Assembly: GCA_038231215.1 (NCBI GenBank)
Contig: JBBRLS010000005.1
Span: 49,244 to 113,243 of the forward strand
Source of the DNA: Schlegelella_A sp038231215
GTDB taxonomy: Bacteria > Pseudomonadota > Gammaproteobacteria > Burkholderiales > Burkholderiaceae_C
Direction of reading: 5' to 3'
Length of the DNA stretch: 64,000 nucleotides
Under the pieces are notes generated by a model. The model had not been told where the DNA came from, searched no databases, and worked only from the letters and a program-made list of their open reading frames with translations. Made by a program: the position numbers and the translations under genes. This document shows positions 24,809 to 34,031 of this stretch, in pieces (position 1 is the stretch's first letter; every line of letters starts with the position of its first letter).

Positions 24809-26014
24809 TCAGGACTGCGGTGCCGACGACGCCGAGGCGCTCGCCCGCGACGCCGCCGAGGCGGCACTGGCGGCGCGCTGCACGACGACGCGCGCCTGCG
24901 CGCCCTCCTTCAGGTTGTCGAAGCGCGCAGCCAGGATCTGCGTCTCGGCGGCGAGACCCTTGCTGATCTCGACGCGCCCGGCCGCAATGTCCTTGCGGCC
25001 GGTGATGACGATGCGGCGCACCAGCGCCCCGTTCTCGATCGCCCAGACGAAGTCCTGACCCGACGCCTGGCCGACCGCGCCAGCGGGAATCGTCAGGCGC
25101 GTCGCATCGTCGGCCAGCTCGACGCGCGCCTGCGCGTACTGGCCGGCGCGATAGCGCTCACCCCCGTTGTCGAGCGTGACGACGACGCCGATGGCGCGCG
25201 TGCCCGTCTCCGCTGCCGGCGAGATGCGGTCGATGCGCCCGGGCACCGCGTCGGTCTGGCCTTCGACGCGCACCTCGACGTGCTGGCCGGGGCGCAGCAG
25301 CGAGATCTCGTGCGTGCCCACCGAGCCGGCCAGCTCGAGCGATCCGAGGTCGACGATGGTCACCACCTGCTGCTCGGCGCTGACCTTCTCGCCGGGTACG
25401 ACGTGGCGCTTGCCGACGATGCCCGAGATCGGCGCGGCCAGGGCCGCCTCCTTGACGCCTATGCGCGACACCGAGAGCTGCGCCTGCGACGACTTGAGTT
25501 GGGCGCGGGCAGCGTCGAGCTTGGCCTGCGAGCTCTGCAGCGCCGTCGAGGAAATGAAGTTCTGGCTCGCCAGGCCGACGTTGGCGGCGTGCTGGCGCTC
25601 GGCTTCGAGCAGGCTCGCCTGGGCCGACTCGACCATCGCCGAGCGTTCGCTGACGCGTGTCTGCAGATCCGACAGATCGATTTCGCCGATCACCTGGCCG
25701 GCCTTGACGCGGCTGCCCTCGGCGACCGCCAGCGACAGCAGCGTGCCGGACGCCTTGGCGCGAACAACGGCGGTGCGCGGCGCCACCAACGGGCCGGAAA
25801 ACTCGATGACCACGGGCAGCTTCGCCAACACGGGGCGCGCCACTTCGGCGGCGGTGAACTCGAGCGGCACCGGCGCCTTGTCCTTGCCTTCGGCCTTGGC
25901 CGATCCGCTGCCCGACCGCGGCACCACGGCCAGCGCCAGCGCGACGACGGCGAGCCCCAGCAAAGCCCCTCCCACCCAGATCCCGCGGCGTCTGCTTTTG
26001 GTCGAAATTTTCAT
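24809..26014 (-). CDS. RND efflux periplasmic adaptor (membrane fusion protein)
   Basis: This is the adaptor that joins the RND pump to an outer-membrane channel. The 401-residue protein has an N-terminal anchor (GIWVGGALLGLAVVALALAVV), then barrel-sandwich strands (GPLVAPRTAVVRAKASGTLLSLAVAEGSRVKAGQVIGEIDL) and a coiled-coil hairpin rich in Ala, Gln and Ser. A second lipoyl half follows (LAAPISGIVGKRHVVPGEKV), then beta-barrel and membrane-proximal domains. A Ser/Ala-rich tail ends the protein. ATG at 26014 is chosen because it starts the basic-plus-hydrophobic anchor. It is first in the two-gene operon. Confidence 0.92.
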   Translation of the reverse strand: MKISTKSRRRGIWVGGALLGLAVVALALAVVPRSGSGSAKAEGKDKAPVPLEFTAAEVARPVLAKLPVVIEFSGPLVAPRTAVVRAKASGTLLSLAVAEGSRVKAGQVIGEIDLSDLQTRVSERSAMVESAQASLLEAERQHAANVGLASQNFISSTALQSSQAKLDAARAQLKSSQAQLSVSRIGVKEAALAAPISGIVGKRHVVPGEKVSAEQQVVTIVDLGSLELAGSVGTHEISLLRPGQHVEVRVEGQTDAVPGRIDRISPAAETGTRAIGVVVTLDNGGERYRAGQYAQARVELADDATRLTIPAGAVGQASGQDFVWAIENGALVRRIVITGRKDIAAGRVEISKGLAAETQILAARFDNLKEGAQARVVVQRAASAASAASRASASASSAPQS

Positions 26015-26129
26015 GGCCGCGAGTGTAGGTCTGTCACCTGACAGCACCGCGTCACGTGCGACCAACTGCGGATTGGCGGGGTTCGGCCGCAGCACACCGT
26101 GACGAAGCGTCCCGTTCGGTCGTCGCGCC

Positions 26130-27320
26130 TCAGGACCCGGGGCGGTTCAGCGCCATGGCTCGCCAGCAACTGAGGGCGGCGGTGATGGACACGGCACTCG
26201 CCGCCCAGAACACCGAGGCGAAGCCGAAGCGCTCGCTCAGGGCACCGCCGGCAACGCCCCCAAGCACGCCCGAGGCGCCGTAGCCGAGCACCGTGTAGAG
26301 CGCCTGGCCGCGACCGCGCAGCCGGCCGGGAAAGTGGCGCGTGATGACCGTGATGCAAGCCGAATGCTGGGCCGCGAACGTGACTGCGTGCAGCAGTTGC
26401 GCAGCCACGAGCACGACCGCAACTCCACCGAAGCCGGCGATCGCCGCGAAGCGCAGCGCCGAGACGAGCGCCGCCAGCACCAGCCAGCCGTGCACCGGCA
26501 GGCGATGGATCCAGCGGCCTTGCAGCGCGAACCAGGCCACCTCGACGAGCACGCCCACCGACCAGAGCAGCCCGATCGTGCCCTTGTCGTAGCCGAGCGA
26601 CGAGAGGTAGAGTGAATAGAAGGCATAGAGGCTGGTGTGCGCCAGCACGGTGAGAAAGGTGCCGGCGAAGAACCAGGCGACGACCGGCTCGCGGAGCACG
26701 GCCAGCGCGCCCTTCGCCGGCGCCGGCGCGTGCACGGCGTCGTGCGCGACCGGTAGCTGGAAAGCGGCGACGAGCAGCAGCGCCAGCAGGCCGCTGCACA
26801 ACAGCGGAAAGCGCTCGACGCCGGCCGCCTGCAGGACGAAGCCGCTCGACGTCACGGCCGCGATGAAGCCGAGCGATCCCCACAGGCGCACCCGCCCGTA
26901 GCGCGCGATGTCGATGCGGCCTTCGTTGCTTACGTGATGGGCAAGCGCCGCTTCGCTGATCGGCACGACGCCAGCGGTGCACAACGACAACACACCGCAC
27001 ACGAGCGCGACCCAGGCGTAGCCGGACGCGACAAAGAAGCCGAGCGAAGCGACCAACGCGCCGCCAACGGCCAGGCGAAGCAGCAGCTCGCGGCGCCCGG
27101 TGTGGTCGGCCGACCATCCCCAGGCATAGGGCGCGAACAGGCGCGTCGCGCTCTGCAGGGAGGTGAGCGCGCCGATCGCGAAGGTGCTGTAGCCGAGGCT
27201 CTGGTACCAGAGCGGCGCGTAGGTGCCGAACAGGCCGGCGAAGCCGAAATAGAACAGCGATACGGCGGCGAACGGCAGCACGCTCGCCCGCGCCGTGGCG
27301 CCGGGACCTGCGCCGCTCAA
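26130..27320 (-). CDS. MFS permease, HcaT/NupG-like
   Basis: A 396-residue major facilitator with about 12 hydrophobic segments. It resembles the E. coli phenylpropionate permease HcaT through YGRVRLWGSLGFIAAV, the SLGYDKGTIGLLWSVGVLVEVAWF stretch, and AQLLHAVTFAAQHSA. The substrate is unknown; HcaT likeness is only a hint. I take the TTG at 27320, which overlaps the aroC stop as TTGA and leaves a short tail before the first membrane segment. A start 16 codons upstream would sit deep inside aroC. The gene follows aroC and is probably co-transcribed with it. Confidence 0.82.
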   Translation of the reverse strand: MSGAGPGATARASVLPFAAVSLFYFGFAGLFGTYAPLWYQSLGYSTFAIGALTSLQSATRLFAPYAWGWSADHTGRRELLLRLAVGGALVASLGFFVASGYAWVALVCGVLSLCTAGVVPISEAALAHHVSNEGRIDIARYGRVRLWGSLGFIAAVTSSGFVLQAAGVERFPLLCSGLLALLLVAAFQLPVAHDAVHAPAPAKGALAVLREPVVAWFFAGTFLTVLAHTSLYAFYSLYLSSLGYDKGTIGLLWSVGVLVEVAWFALQGRWIHRLPVHGWLVLAALVSALRFAAIAGFGGVAVVLVAAQLLHAVTFAAQHSACITVITRHFPGRLRGRGQALYTVLGYGASGVLGGVAGGALSERFGFASVFWAASAVSITAALSCWRAMALNRPGS

Positions 27321-28417
27321 GGCGCGCGCGCGGGGATCGGCGGTGTGGCGACGCGCACGTCGCCGCACTGCGCGCGGTGCAGCAACGCGTGGTCCATGAG
27401 CACGAGCGCGAGCAGCGCTTCGGCGATCGGCGCGGCGCGAATGCCGACGCAGGGATCGTGGCGACCGAAGGTCTCGACCGTCGTCGCCTGGCCTGCGAGG
27501 TCGATCGAGCGGCGCGGGCTGCGGATCGAACTGGTCGGCTTGATGGCGATGGAGACAGTGATGTCCTGCCCGGTCGAGATGCCGCCGAGCACGCCACCGG
27601 CGTTGTTGCCGGCGAAGCCCTCGGGCGTCATCTCGTCGCCGTGCGTCTTGCCGCGCTGCGCGATCGAGCCGAAGCCGGCGCCGATCTCGACGCCCTTGAC
27701 GGCATTGAGGCCCATCATGACGTAGGCGATGTCGGCGTCGAGCTTGTCGTAGAGCGGGTCGCCGAGTCCGACGGGGACGCCGCTCGCCACCACGTCGATG
27801 CGCGCGCCGCAGCTGTCGCCGTCCTTGCGCAGGGCGTCGACGTAGGCCTCGATGCGCGAGACGTCGCTCGCGTTAGCGGCGAAGAAGGCGTTGCTGGCGA
27901 TGTGCTCCAGGCCCTCGAAGGGAACGACGATCTCGCCGATCTGCGACAGGTGCGCGACGAAGCTCGTGCCGTGCTGCTGCTTCAGCCACTTCTTGGCGAT
28001 CGCTGCTGCAGCCACGCTGGGCGCGGTCAGTCGCGCCGAGGCCCGGCCGCCGCCGCGCGGATCGCGAAAGCCGTATTTGTGCAGGTAGGTGTAGTCGGCG
28101 TGGCCGGGCCGGAAGGTGTCGAGCAGGTTCGCATAGTCCTTGCTGCGCTGGTCGGTGTTGCGGATGAGCAGCGCGATCGGCGTCCCGGTGGTGCGACCTT
28201 CGAACACACCGGAGAGGATCTCGACCTTGTCTTCCTCGGCCCGCTGCGTCACGTGCCGCGACGTGCCCGGGCGCCGCCGATCGAGGTCGGGCTGGATGTC
28301 GTCGACCGACAACTCCATCCCCGGCGGGCAGCCGTCGACCACACAGCCGATCGCCGGACCGTGGCTCTCGCCGAAGTTGGTGACGCGAAAGAGCGTGCCG
28401 AGGGTGCTGCCGGCCAT
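27317..28417 (-). CDS. aroC: Chorismate synthase AroC
   Basis: AroC converts EPSP to chorismate using reduced FMN, the last common step in aromatic amino acid synthesis. The 366-residue product has all three signatures: GESHGPAIGCVVDGCPPG near the N-terminus, SARLTAPSVAAAAIAKKWL in the middle, and FGRHDPCVGIRAAPIAEA at the C-terminus. It also has GFAGNNAGGVLGGISTGQ. The gene starts with ATG at 28417, 27 bp after the CBS-domain gene on the same strand. Confidence 0.97.
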   Translation of the reverse strand: MAGSTLGTLFRVTNFGESHGPAIGCVVDGCPPGMELSVDDIQPDLDRRRPGTSRHVTQRAEEDKVEILSGVFEGRTTGTPIALLIRNTDQRSKDYANLLDTFRPGHADYTYLHKYGFRDPRGGGRASARLTAPSVAAAAIAKKWLKQQHGTSFVAHLSQIGEIVVPFEGLEHIASNAFFAANASDVSRIEAYVDALRKDGDSCGARIDVVASGVPVGLGDPLYDKLDADIAYVMMGLNAVKGVEIGAGFGSIAQRGKTHGDEMTPEGFAGNNAGGVLGGISTGQDITVSIAIKPTSSIRSPRRSIDLAGQATTVETFGRHDPCVGIRAAPIAEALLALVLMDHALLHRAQCGDVRVATPPIPARAP

Positions 28418-28444
28418 CTCAGCGACCGGTGCGCGGGGGCCGGC

Positions 28445-28918
28445 TCAATTCGGCTTGTGCGACGAGGGCAGCTCGTCCCGGCTTTCCACCGGCCAGTCGC
28501 GGATGTAGGCCTTGAGCATGCGGTTCTCGAAGTCCTGGCTGTCGACGACAGCGCGCGCCACGTCGTAGAACGAGATCACGCCCATCAACGTGCGGTCGCT
28601 CAGCACCGGCGTGTAGCGCGCGTGCCGGCCGAGCATGATGCGACGCACTTCGTCGAGGTCGGTCTCGGGCGTGCAGGTGAGCGGGTGATCGTCCATCACG
28701 CTCTGCACGCGGGTCGACCCGAGGCTTCCGCCGTTCTTGACGATGGCCTGGATCACCTCGCGAAACGTCAGCATGCCGACCAGTTCGCCGTGCGCCATGA
28801 CGACGAGCGAGCCGATGTCGTGGTGCGACATGACGTCGAGCGCCGTGGCGAGGGATTCTTCGGGCGCCACGGTAAACAGCGTGCCGCCCTTGACGCGCAG
28901 GATGTCGCTGACTTTCAT
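28445..28918 (-). CDS. CBS-domain protein
   Basis: A 157-residue protein made almost entirely of two CBS domains: residues about 5-60 (VSDILRVKGGTLFTVAPEESLATALDVMSHHDIGSLVVM) and 70-125 (VQSVMDDHPLTCTPETDLDEVRRIMLGRHARYTPVL). A short tail follows (MLKAYIRDWP...). CBS pairs bind adenine nucleotides and usually sense energy state; the partner here is unknown. ATG at 28918 is the natural start, and upstream sequence runs into the divergent metY promoter. It precedes aroC by 27 bp. Confidence 0.88.
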   Translation of the reverse strand: MKVSDILRVKGGTLFTVAPEESLATALDVMSHHDIGSLVVMAHGELVGMLTFREVIQAIVKNGGSLGSTRVQSVMDDHPLTCTPETDLDEVRRIMLGRHARYTPVLSDRTLMGVISFYDVARAVVDSQDFENRMLKAYIRDWPVESRDELPSSHKPN

Positions 28919-28981
28919 GGCTGTCTCCGGGAGCTGTTTGCGGATCAATATAGCCCACAATCGTCCCGAAAAGGACGCTCC

Positions 28982-30289
28982 ATGCCCGGCTCTGCCAACC
29001 CCGGCTTCGACACCCTGGCGCTGCACGCCGGCGCCGCCCCCGATCCGGCGACCGGCGCACGCGCCGTGCCGATCCATCTCACGACCTCGTTCGTCTTCGA
29101 ATCGAGCGAGCACGCCGCCTCGCTCTTCAACATGGAGCGCTCGGGGCACGTCTACAGCCGCATCTCCAATCCGACCAACGCGGTGCTCGAAGAGCGCGTC
29201 GCCGCACTCGAAGGCGGGGCCGGCGCAATCGCGACGGCGAGCGGCCAGGCCGCGTTGCACCTGGCGATAGCGACGATCGCCGGAGCAGGCTCGCACATCG
29301 TCGCGTCGAGCGCGCTCTACGGCGGCTCGCACAACCTCTTGCACTACACGCTTTCGCGCTTCGGCATCGCCACGACCTTCGTCAAGCCGCGCGACATCGA
29401 TGCGTGGCGCGCCGCGATCCGACCGGAGACGAAGCTGCTGTTCGGCGAGACGCTCGGCAACCCCGGCCTCGATGTGCTCGACATCCCGACCGTTGCCCAG
29501 GTCGCGCACGACAACGACCTGCCCCTGCTCGTCGACTCGACCTTCACGACACCGTGGCTGATGAAGCCCTTCGAGCACGGAGCCGATCTGCTCTACCACT
29601 CGGCGACCAAGTTCCTGTCCGGTCACGGCACGGTGATCGGCGGCGTGCTCGTCGACAGCGGGCGCTTCGATTGGGATCGGGCGACCGAGCGCTCGGGCCG
29701 CTTCACCGAACTGACGCGCGCCTACGAAGGCTTTCACGGCATGGTGTTCAGCGAGGAGAGCACGGTCGGCGCCTTCCTGCTGCGCGCTCGCCGCGAGGGC
29801 CTGCGCGACTTCGGCGCGAGCATGAGCCCGCACACCGCCTGGCTGATCCTGCAAGGCATCGAGACGCTGCCCCTGCGCATGGCTCGCCATGTCGAGAACA
29901 CGAGGAAGGTCGTTGCCTTCCTCGCCGGCCATGAAGGCGTCGCGGATGTCGGTTACCCGGAGCTCGAAACGCATCCAGACCACGCGCTGGCCAAGCGGCT
30001 GCTGCCGCGCGGTTGCGGGTCGGTCTTCAGCTTCGATCTGCGCGGCTCGCGCGAACAGGGACGCATCTTCATCGAGGCGCTGAAGATCTTCTCGCACCTC
30101 GCCAACGTCGGCGATTGCCGATCGCTCGTGATTCATCCGGCGTCGACCACCCATTTCCGCATGGATGACGCGGCTCTCGCACGCGCCGGCATCGGCCCGG
30201 CAACGATCCGCCTGTCGATCGGCCTCGAAGATGTCGACGACCTGATCGACGACCTGAAGCGCGCCCTCAAGGCAGCGGCCAAGGCATGA
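28982..30289 (+). CDS. metY: O-acetylhomoserine/O-succinylhomoserine sulfhydrylase (MetY/MetZ type)
   Basis: A PLP enzyme of the Cys/Met metabolism family that makes homocysteine from an activated homoserine and sulfide. The 435-residue protein begins NPGFDTLALHAGAAPDPATGARAVPIHLTTSFVFES. It has the PLP-phosphate site YSRISNPTN...EGGAGAIATASGQAAL and the PLP Lys in LLYHSATKFLSGHGTVIGG. Length and the TLALHAG start favour MetY over MetB/MetC, but acetyl versus succinyl substrate cannot be settled. AGGA lies before the ATG at 28982. The downstream hydrolase overlaps its stop. Confidence 0.88.
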   Translation: MPGSANPGFDTLALHAGAAPDPATGARAVPIHLTTSFVFESSEHAASLFNMERSGHVYSRISNPTNAVLEERVAALEGGAGAIATASGQAALHLAIATIAGAGSHIVASSALYGGSHNLLHYTLSRFGIATTFVKPRDIDAWRAAIRPETKLLFGETLGNPGLDVLDIPTVAQVAHDNDLPLLVDSTFTTPWLMKPFEHGADLLYHSATKFLSGHGTVIGGVLVDSGRFDWDRATERSGRFTELTRAYEGFHGMVFSEESTVGAFLLRARREGLRDFGASMSPHTAWLILQGIETLPLRMARHVENTRKVVAFLAGHEGVADVGYPELETHPDHALAKRLLPRGCGSVFSFDLRGSREQGRIFIEALKIFSHLANVGDCRSLVIHPASTTHFRMDDAALARAGIGPATIRLSIGLEDVDDLIDDLKRALKAAAKA

Positions 30290-31113
30290 GGCTTGCCGTC
30301 GCCGGACCGGCGGTCGGACCCGAGGCCTTCGTCTACACCGGAGGCAAGGCCTTCGATCCGACGCTGCCGGCAATCGTCTTCGTGCACGGGGCGATGAACG
30401 ATCACAGCGTGTGGACCTTGCTCGCGCGCTGGTTCGCGCACCACGGCTTCGGCGTGCTCGCCGTCGATCTGCCCGGTCATTCACGAAGCGGCGGCGCGCC
30501 GCTGTCGAGCGTCGAGGAACTCGCCGACTGGTTGCTCGCCCTGCTCGACGCCGCAGGCGTTGCGAGGGCAAGCTTCGTCGGGCACAGCATGGGCTCGCTG
30601 ATCGCGCTCGAGGCGGCTTCTCGCGCGCCGGCCCGGGCCACCACGCTGGTCATGGTCGGCACGGCGTATCCGATGGCGGTCTCGCCGGCGCTGCTCGAAT
30701 CGGCGCGCATCGATCCGTTCGCCGCCATCGACAACGTCAACGTCTTCTCGCACTCGACGATCGCCGCCAAGCCTTCGTACCCTGGCCCCGGTGCCTGGCT
30801 GCACGGCGCGTCGCGGGCACTGATGCGCCGGATGCAACTCGGGCAGCGCGACGCCAACCTCTTTCTCACCGACTTCGAGGCCTGCGACCGCTATCGCGGC
30901 GGCCTCGACGCGGCGGCCCGCGTCAACTGCCCGACGACGCTCGTGCTCGGGGCGCGCGACCAGATGACGACGCCCAGGCAGAGCGCGCAGATCGCGCTGG
31001 CCTTGCGCGCACGGACAGTTTCGCTGCCCGCAGGGCATGCCTTGATGAGCGAAGCGCCGGAAGCGATGCTGGACGCACTGCGGACGGCGCTCGTCGACGC
31101 GGCTCCGGCGTAA
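30286..31113 (+). CDS. Alpha/beta hydrolase
   Basis: A 275-residue alpha/beta-hydrolase. The oxyanion region VFVHGAMNDHSVW and the DLPGHSRSGG strand-loop come first. The nucleophile elbow GHSMGS is near residue 100, the Asp loop LVLGARDQMTTP follows, and the catalytic His is in LPAGHALMSEAP. The ATG overlaps the metY stop (ATGA), so the two are translationally coupled. It is too short, and lacks the motifs, to be homoserine acetyltransferase MetX. The substrate is unknown. Confidence 0.85.
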   Translation: MRLAVAGPAVGPEAFVYTGGKAFDPTLPAIVFVHGAMNDHSVWTLLARWFAHHGFGVLAVDLPGHSRSGGAPLSSVEELADWLLALLDAAGVARASFVGHSMGSLIALEAASRAPARATTLVMVGTAYPMAVSPALLESARIDPFAAIDNVNVFSHSTIAAKPSYPGPGAWLHGASRALMRRMQLGQRDANLFLTDFEACDRYRGGLDAAARVNCPTTLVLGARDQMTTPRQSAQIALALRARTVSLPAGHALMSEAPEAMLDALRTALVDAAPA

Positions 31114-31127
31114 CGATCGGCGCCGCT

Positions 31128-31916
31128 TCAGCCTCGGTGTTCGAGCTCGGCGCCGAGGATGAGCGTCGCCTCGAGGGTGAAGTCGCCGGCGGCGAGTCGC
31201 CGTCGCAAGTCTGGTTCATCGAGGCAATCGAAGCGCACGACCTCGCCGTCGCGATTGACGGGCATCGCACCGGGGGCGAGCGTCGCGCGAAACACCGCGA
31301 TGCGCTCGTTGACGTAGCCCTCGTCGACAGGACGACGCACGAAGACGTCGTCGGCGCGGCGCAGCGAGCGCAGGTCGTCGAGCGCGAGTCCGACCTCCTC
31401 GGCAGTCTCGCGAATCAGCGTCGAGCGAACCGATTCGCCGGCCGCCATCTGGCCGCCCATCAAGGTGTCCCAGCGGCCCGGGTCGGTGGCCTTGTCGAAG
31501 GCGCGTTGCTGCACCCACCAATCTGCGCCGGCGGCGCGCCCGCTCAGGTGGACGGCGAAGGTGGCGAGGCCGAGCACGCGAACGACGCTGCGATCCACCG
31601 CCGCCAGCGTTCGGCCGTCGCGATCCACTACCGGCAGCGACTCGTCTCGCCATCGATGAGCGAGGCCTTCGACATGGAGCGAGCGGGCGATCGCGGCGAG
31701 CGAGTCGTCAAAAGGGGGCGTGATCGTCCAGTCGTCGCCTCGCGCCGCGATGGGCAGCCCGGCGGCGACGAGGCGCAGCGCGACGGCGGGCTCGATACTG
31801 CCGACCTCGTGCATCTCGCCCGATGCTGTGCCGAGCAGCAGGCGACGACGTTCCCGGCGCGGCGGCCGGTTGGCCTCGCCACGCGCACGCATCAGCCACG
31901 CCGGGGCCATGCTCAC
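31128..31916 (-). CDS. DUF4743 / Nudix hydrolase
   Basis: A 262-residue protein with an N-terminal DUF4743 domain (RARGEANRPPRRERRRLLLG... VVDRDGRTLAAVDRSVVRVLGL) and a C-terminal Nudix domain. The Nudix box is complete (GG at the start, GES, then RETAEEVGL). The combination is that of the Nudix proteins annotated as thiamine-pyrophosphokinase-related in plants and fungi, which act on oxidised thiamine diphosphate derivatives; that function is by homology only. GTG at 31916 overlaps the ligA stop; an ATG at 31910 is also possible. It converges on the hydrolase with 14 bp between. Confidence 0.82.
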   Translation of the reverse strand: MSMAPAWLMRARGEANRPPRRERRRLLLGTASGEMHEVGSIEPAVALRLVAAGLPIAARGDDWTITPPFDDSLAAIARSLHVEGLAHRWRDESLPVVDRDGRTLAAVDRSVVRVLGLATFAVHLSGRAAGADWWVQQRAFDKATDPGRWDTLMGGQMAAGESVRSTLIRETAEEVGLALDDLRSLRRADDVFVRRPVDEGYVNERIAVFRATLAPGAMPVNRDGEVVRFDCLDEPDLRRRLAAGDFTLEATLILGAELEHRG

Positions 31917-33994
31917 GCGCCGTCGAGCAGCTTCACAAGGCCGGCCTCGTCGAGCACGGCGATGCCGAGTTCCGTGGCCTTCGCGAGCTTGGATCCGGCC
32001 TCGGCGCCGGCGACGAGCCAGTCGGTTTTTTTCGACACCGAGCCGGCGACCTTGCCGCCGCGCGACTCGATCATCTCCTTCGCGTCGTCGCGGCTCAGCG
32101 TCGGCAAGGTGCCGGTGATGACGAAGGTCTTGCCGGCGAACGGCAGCGGTACGGCGCTGGCAGCACCATCGTCCTCGGGCCACGCGAGCTTCGCCCGCAA
32201 GGCCTCGACCACCACGACGTTGTGCGGCTCGGCGAAGAACTCGTGCACGCCCTCGGCAACAATGGGCCCGACGTCGGCCACCTCGACAAGCTGCGCGACC
32301 GACGCCGCCATCAGCCGCTCGAGGCCGCCGAAATGCCTGGCGAGATCCTTCGCCGTCGTTTCGCCGACGTGGCGAATGCCGAGGCCATAGAGGAAGCGCG
32401 CGAACGTCGTCGTCCTGCTGGCTTCGATGTTCGCGATCAGGTTCGCCGCGCTCTTGTCGCCCATGCGCTCCAGCGCCTCGAGCTTTTCCCTGGTCAGCGC
32501 ATAGACGTCGGGCAAGGTCTTGACGAGACCACCGTCGACGAGCTGATCGACGATCTTGTCGCCGAGCCCTTCTATATCGAGGGCGCGACGGCCGGCGAAG
32601 TGGAGGATCGCGATCTTGCGCTGCGCCGCGCAGAACAGGCCGCCGCTGCAGCGATGATCGACGCCGCCCTTCTCGCGCACGACGCGGCTGCCGCAGACCG
32701 GACACGTGCCCGGCATGCGGAAGTTCGGCACGTAGCCCGCACGTGAGCCGGGCACGCAGCCGACGATTTCGGGGATGACGTCGCCGGCACGTCGCACGAT
32801 CACCGTGTCGCCGACGCGCACGCCCTTGCGGCGAATCTCGAAGACGTTGTGCAGGGTCGCGTTCGAGACCGTCGTGCCGCCGACGAACACAGGCTCGAGC
32901 TTGGCCACCGGCGTCAGCTTGCCGGTGCGGCCGACCTGGATGTCGATGGCATTCAGCAGAGTCGACTTCTCCTGTGCCGGGTACTTCTGCGCAACTGCCC
33001 AGCGCGGCTCGCGCGACTTGAAGCCGAGCCGTTCCTGCAATGCACGATCGTCGACCTTGTAGACGACGCCGTCGATGTCGTAGGGCAAGGCGTCGCGTTC
33101 TCGGGCGATGCGTTCGTGAAAGTCGATCAAGCCCTTTGCGCCCTTGACCGTCCGGCGATTCGGGCTGGCCGGCAGGCCGATCGCGTCGAAGGCGTCGAGC
33201 AGTGCGGTCTGCGTCGGTGGCATCGGCCAGCCGACGACTTCGCCGAGTCCGTAGGCGAAAAAACTCAAGGGACGCCTGGCCGCGTTGCGCGCATCGAGCT
33301 GGCGCACCACGCCGGCCGCCGCGTTGCGCGGATTGACGAAGGTCTTCTCGTTCTTCGCGCCGCCCTCGATGAGCTTGCGCTGCCGCGCGTTGAGGGCGTC
33401 GAAATCGTCGCGGCGCATGAAGACCTCGCCACGCACTTCGAGCACGGCTGCGGTCACGCCCTTCAGTCGCCTGGGCACCGAGGCGATGGTTCGCACCGTG
33501 TGCGTCACGTCCTCGCCGGTTTCGCCGTCGCCGCGCGTCGCCGCCTGCACCAGTTTGCCGTCTTCGTAACGGAGGTTGATCGCCAGGCCGTCGAACTTCA
33601 TCTCGGCCGCGTATTCGACCGGCGGGTCGGCTTCTCCCAGGCCGAGCGCCTTGCGGATGCGCGCGTCGAACTTCTCGGCGCCGCTCGCCGTGGTGTCGGT
33701 CTCGGTGTCGATCGACAGCATGGGCACGAAGTGACGCACCGGCTGCAGGCCTTCGAGCACGGCGCCGATGACGCGCTGCGTCGGCGAGTCCGGCGTCAGC
33801 AGCTCGGGATGCGCGGCCTCGATCGCCTGCAGCTCCTGGAACAGCGCGTCGTACTCGGTGTCGGGAATCTCGGGGGCGTCGAGGACGTAGTAAGCGCGGG
33901 CGTGCCGATTCAGCGTCTCGCGCAGTTCGGCGGCGCGTGCCCCGGCGCGGCGGTCGTCCGCGCCCGGCTCGGCCTCAGAGCCCGGCGAGGCCAC
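31913..33994 (-). CDS. ligA: NAD-dependent DNA ligase LigA
   Basis: LigA seals nicks in duplex DNA during replication and repair. The 693-residue protein has the complete domain order. Ia is the NAD-binding domain with HARAYYVLDAPEIPDTEYDALF. The adenylation domain has the catalytic Lys in EMKFDGLAIN (near residue 133). The OB fold follows, then a four-Cys zinc finger (CPVCGSRVV...HRCSGGLFC), the HhH domain, and a C-terminal BRCT domain (LPFAGKTFVITGTLPTLSRDDAKEMIESRGGKV). The start is GTG at 33994. Order smc-zipA-ligA is conserved in betaproteobacteria. Confidence 0.97.
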   Translation of the reverse strand: MASPGSEAEPGADDRRAGARAAELRETLNRHARAYYVLDAPEIPDTEYDALFQELQAIEAAHPELLTPDSPTQRVIGAVLEGLQPVRHFVPMLSIDTETDTTASGAEKFDARIRKALGLGEADPPVEYAAEMKFDGLAINLRYEDGKLVQAATRGDGETGEDVTHTVRTIASVPRRLKGVTAAVLEVRGEVFMRRDDFDALNARQRKLIEGGAKNEKTFVNPRNAAAGVVRQLDARNAARRPLSFFAYGLGEVVGWPMPPTQTALLDAFDAIGLPASPNRRTVKGAKGLIDFHERIARERDALPYDIDGVVYKVDDRALQERLGFKSREPRWAVAQKYPAQEKSTLLNAIDIQVGRTGKLTPVAKLEPVFVGGTTVSNATLHNVFEIRRKGVRVGDTVIVRRAGDVIPEIVGCVPGSRAGYVPNFRMPGTCPVCGSRVVREKGGVDHRCSGGLFCAAQRKIAILHFAGRRALDIEGLGDKIVDQLVDGGLVKTLPDVYALTREKLEALERMGDKSAANLIANIEASRTTTFARFLYGLGIRHVGETTAKDLARHFGGLERLMAASVAQLVEVADVGPIVAEGVHEFFAEPHNVVVVEALRAKLAWPEDDGAASAVPLPFAGKTFVITGTLPTLSRDDAKEMIESRGGKVAGSVSKKTDWLVAGAEAGSKLAKATELGIAVLDEAGLVKLLDGA

Positions 33995-34031
33995 GCGTCA
34001 ACTCCACGGCGAGCACGGCGCGCATGGCGAG

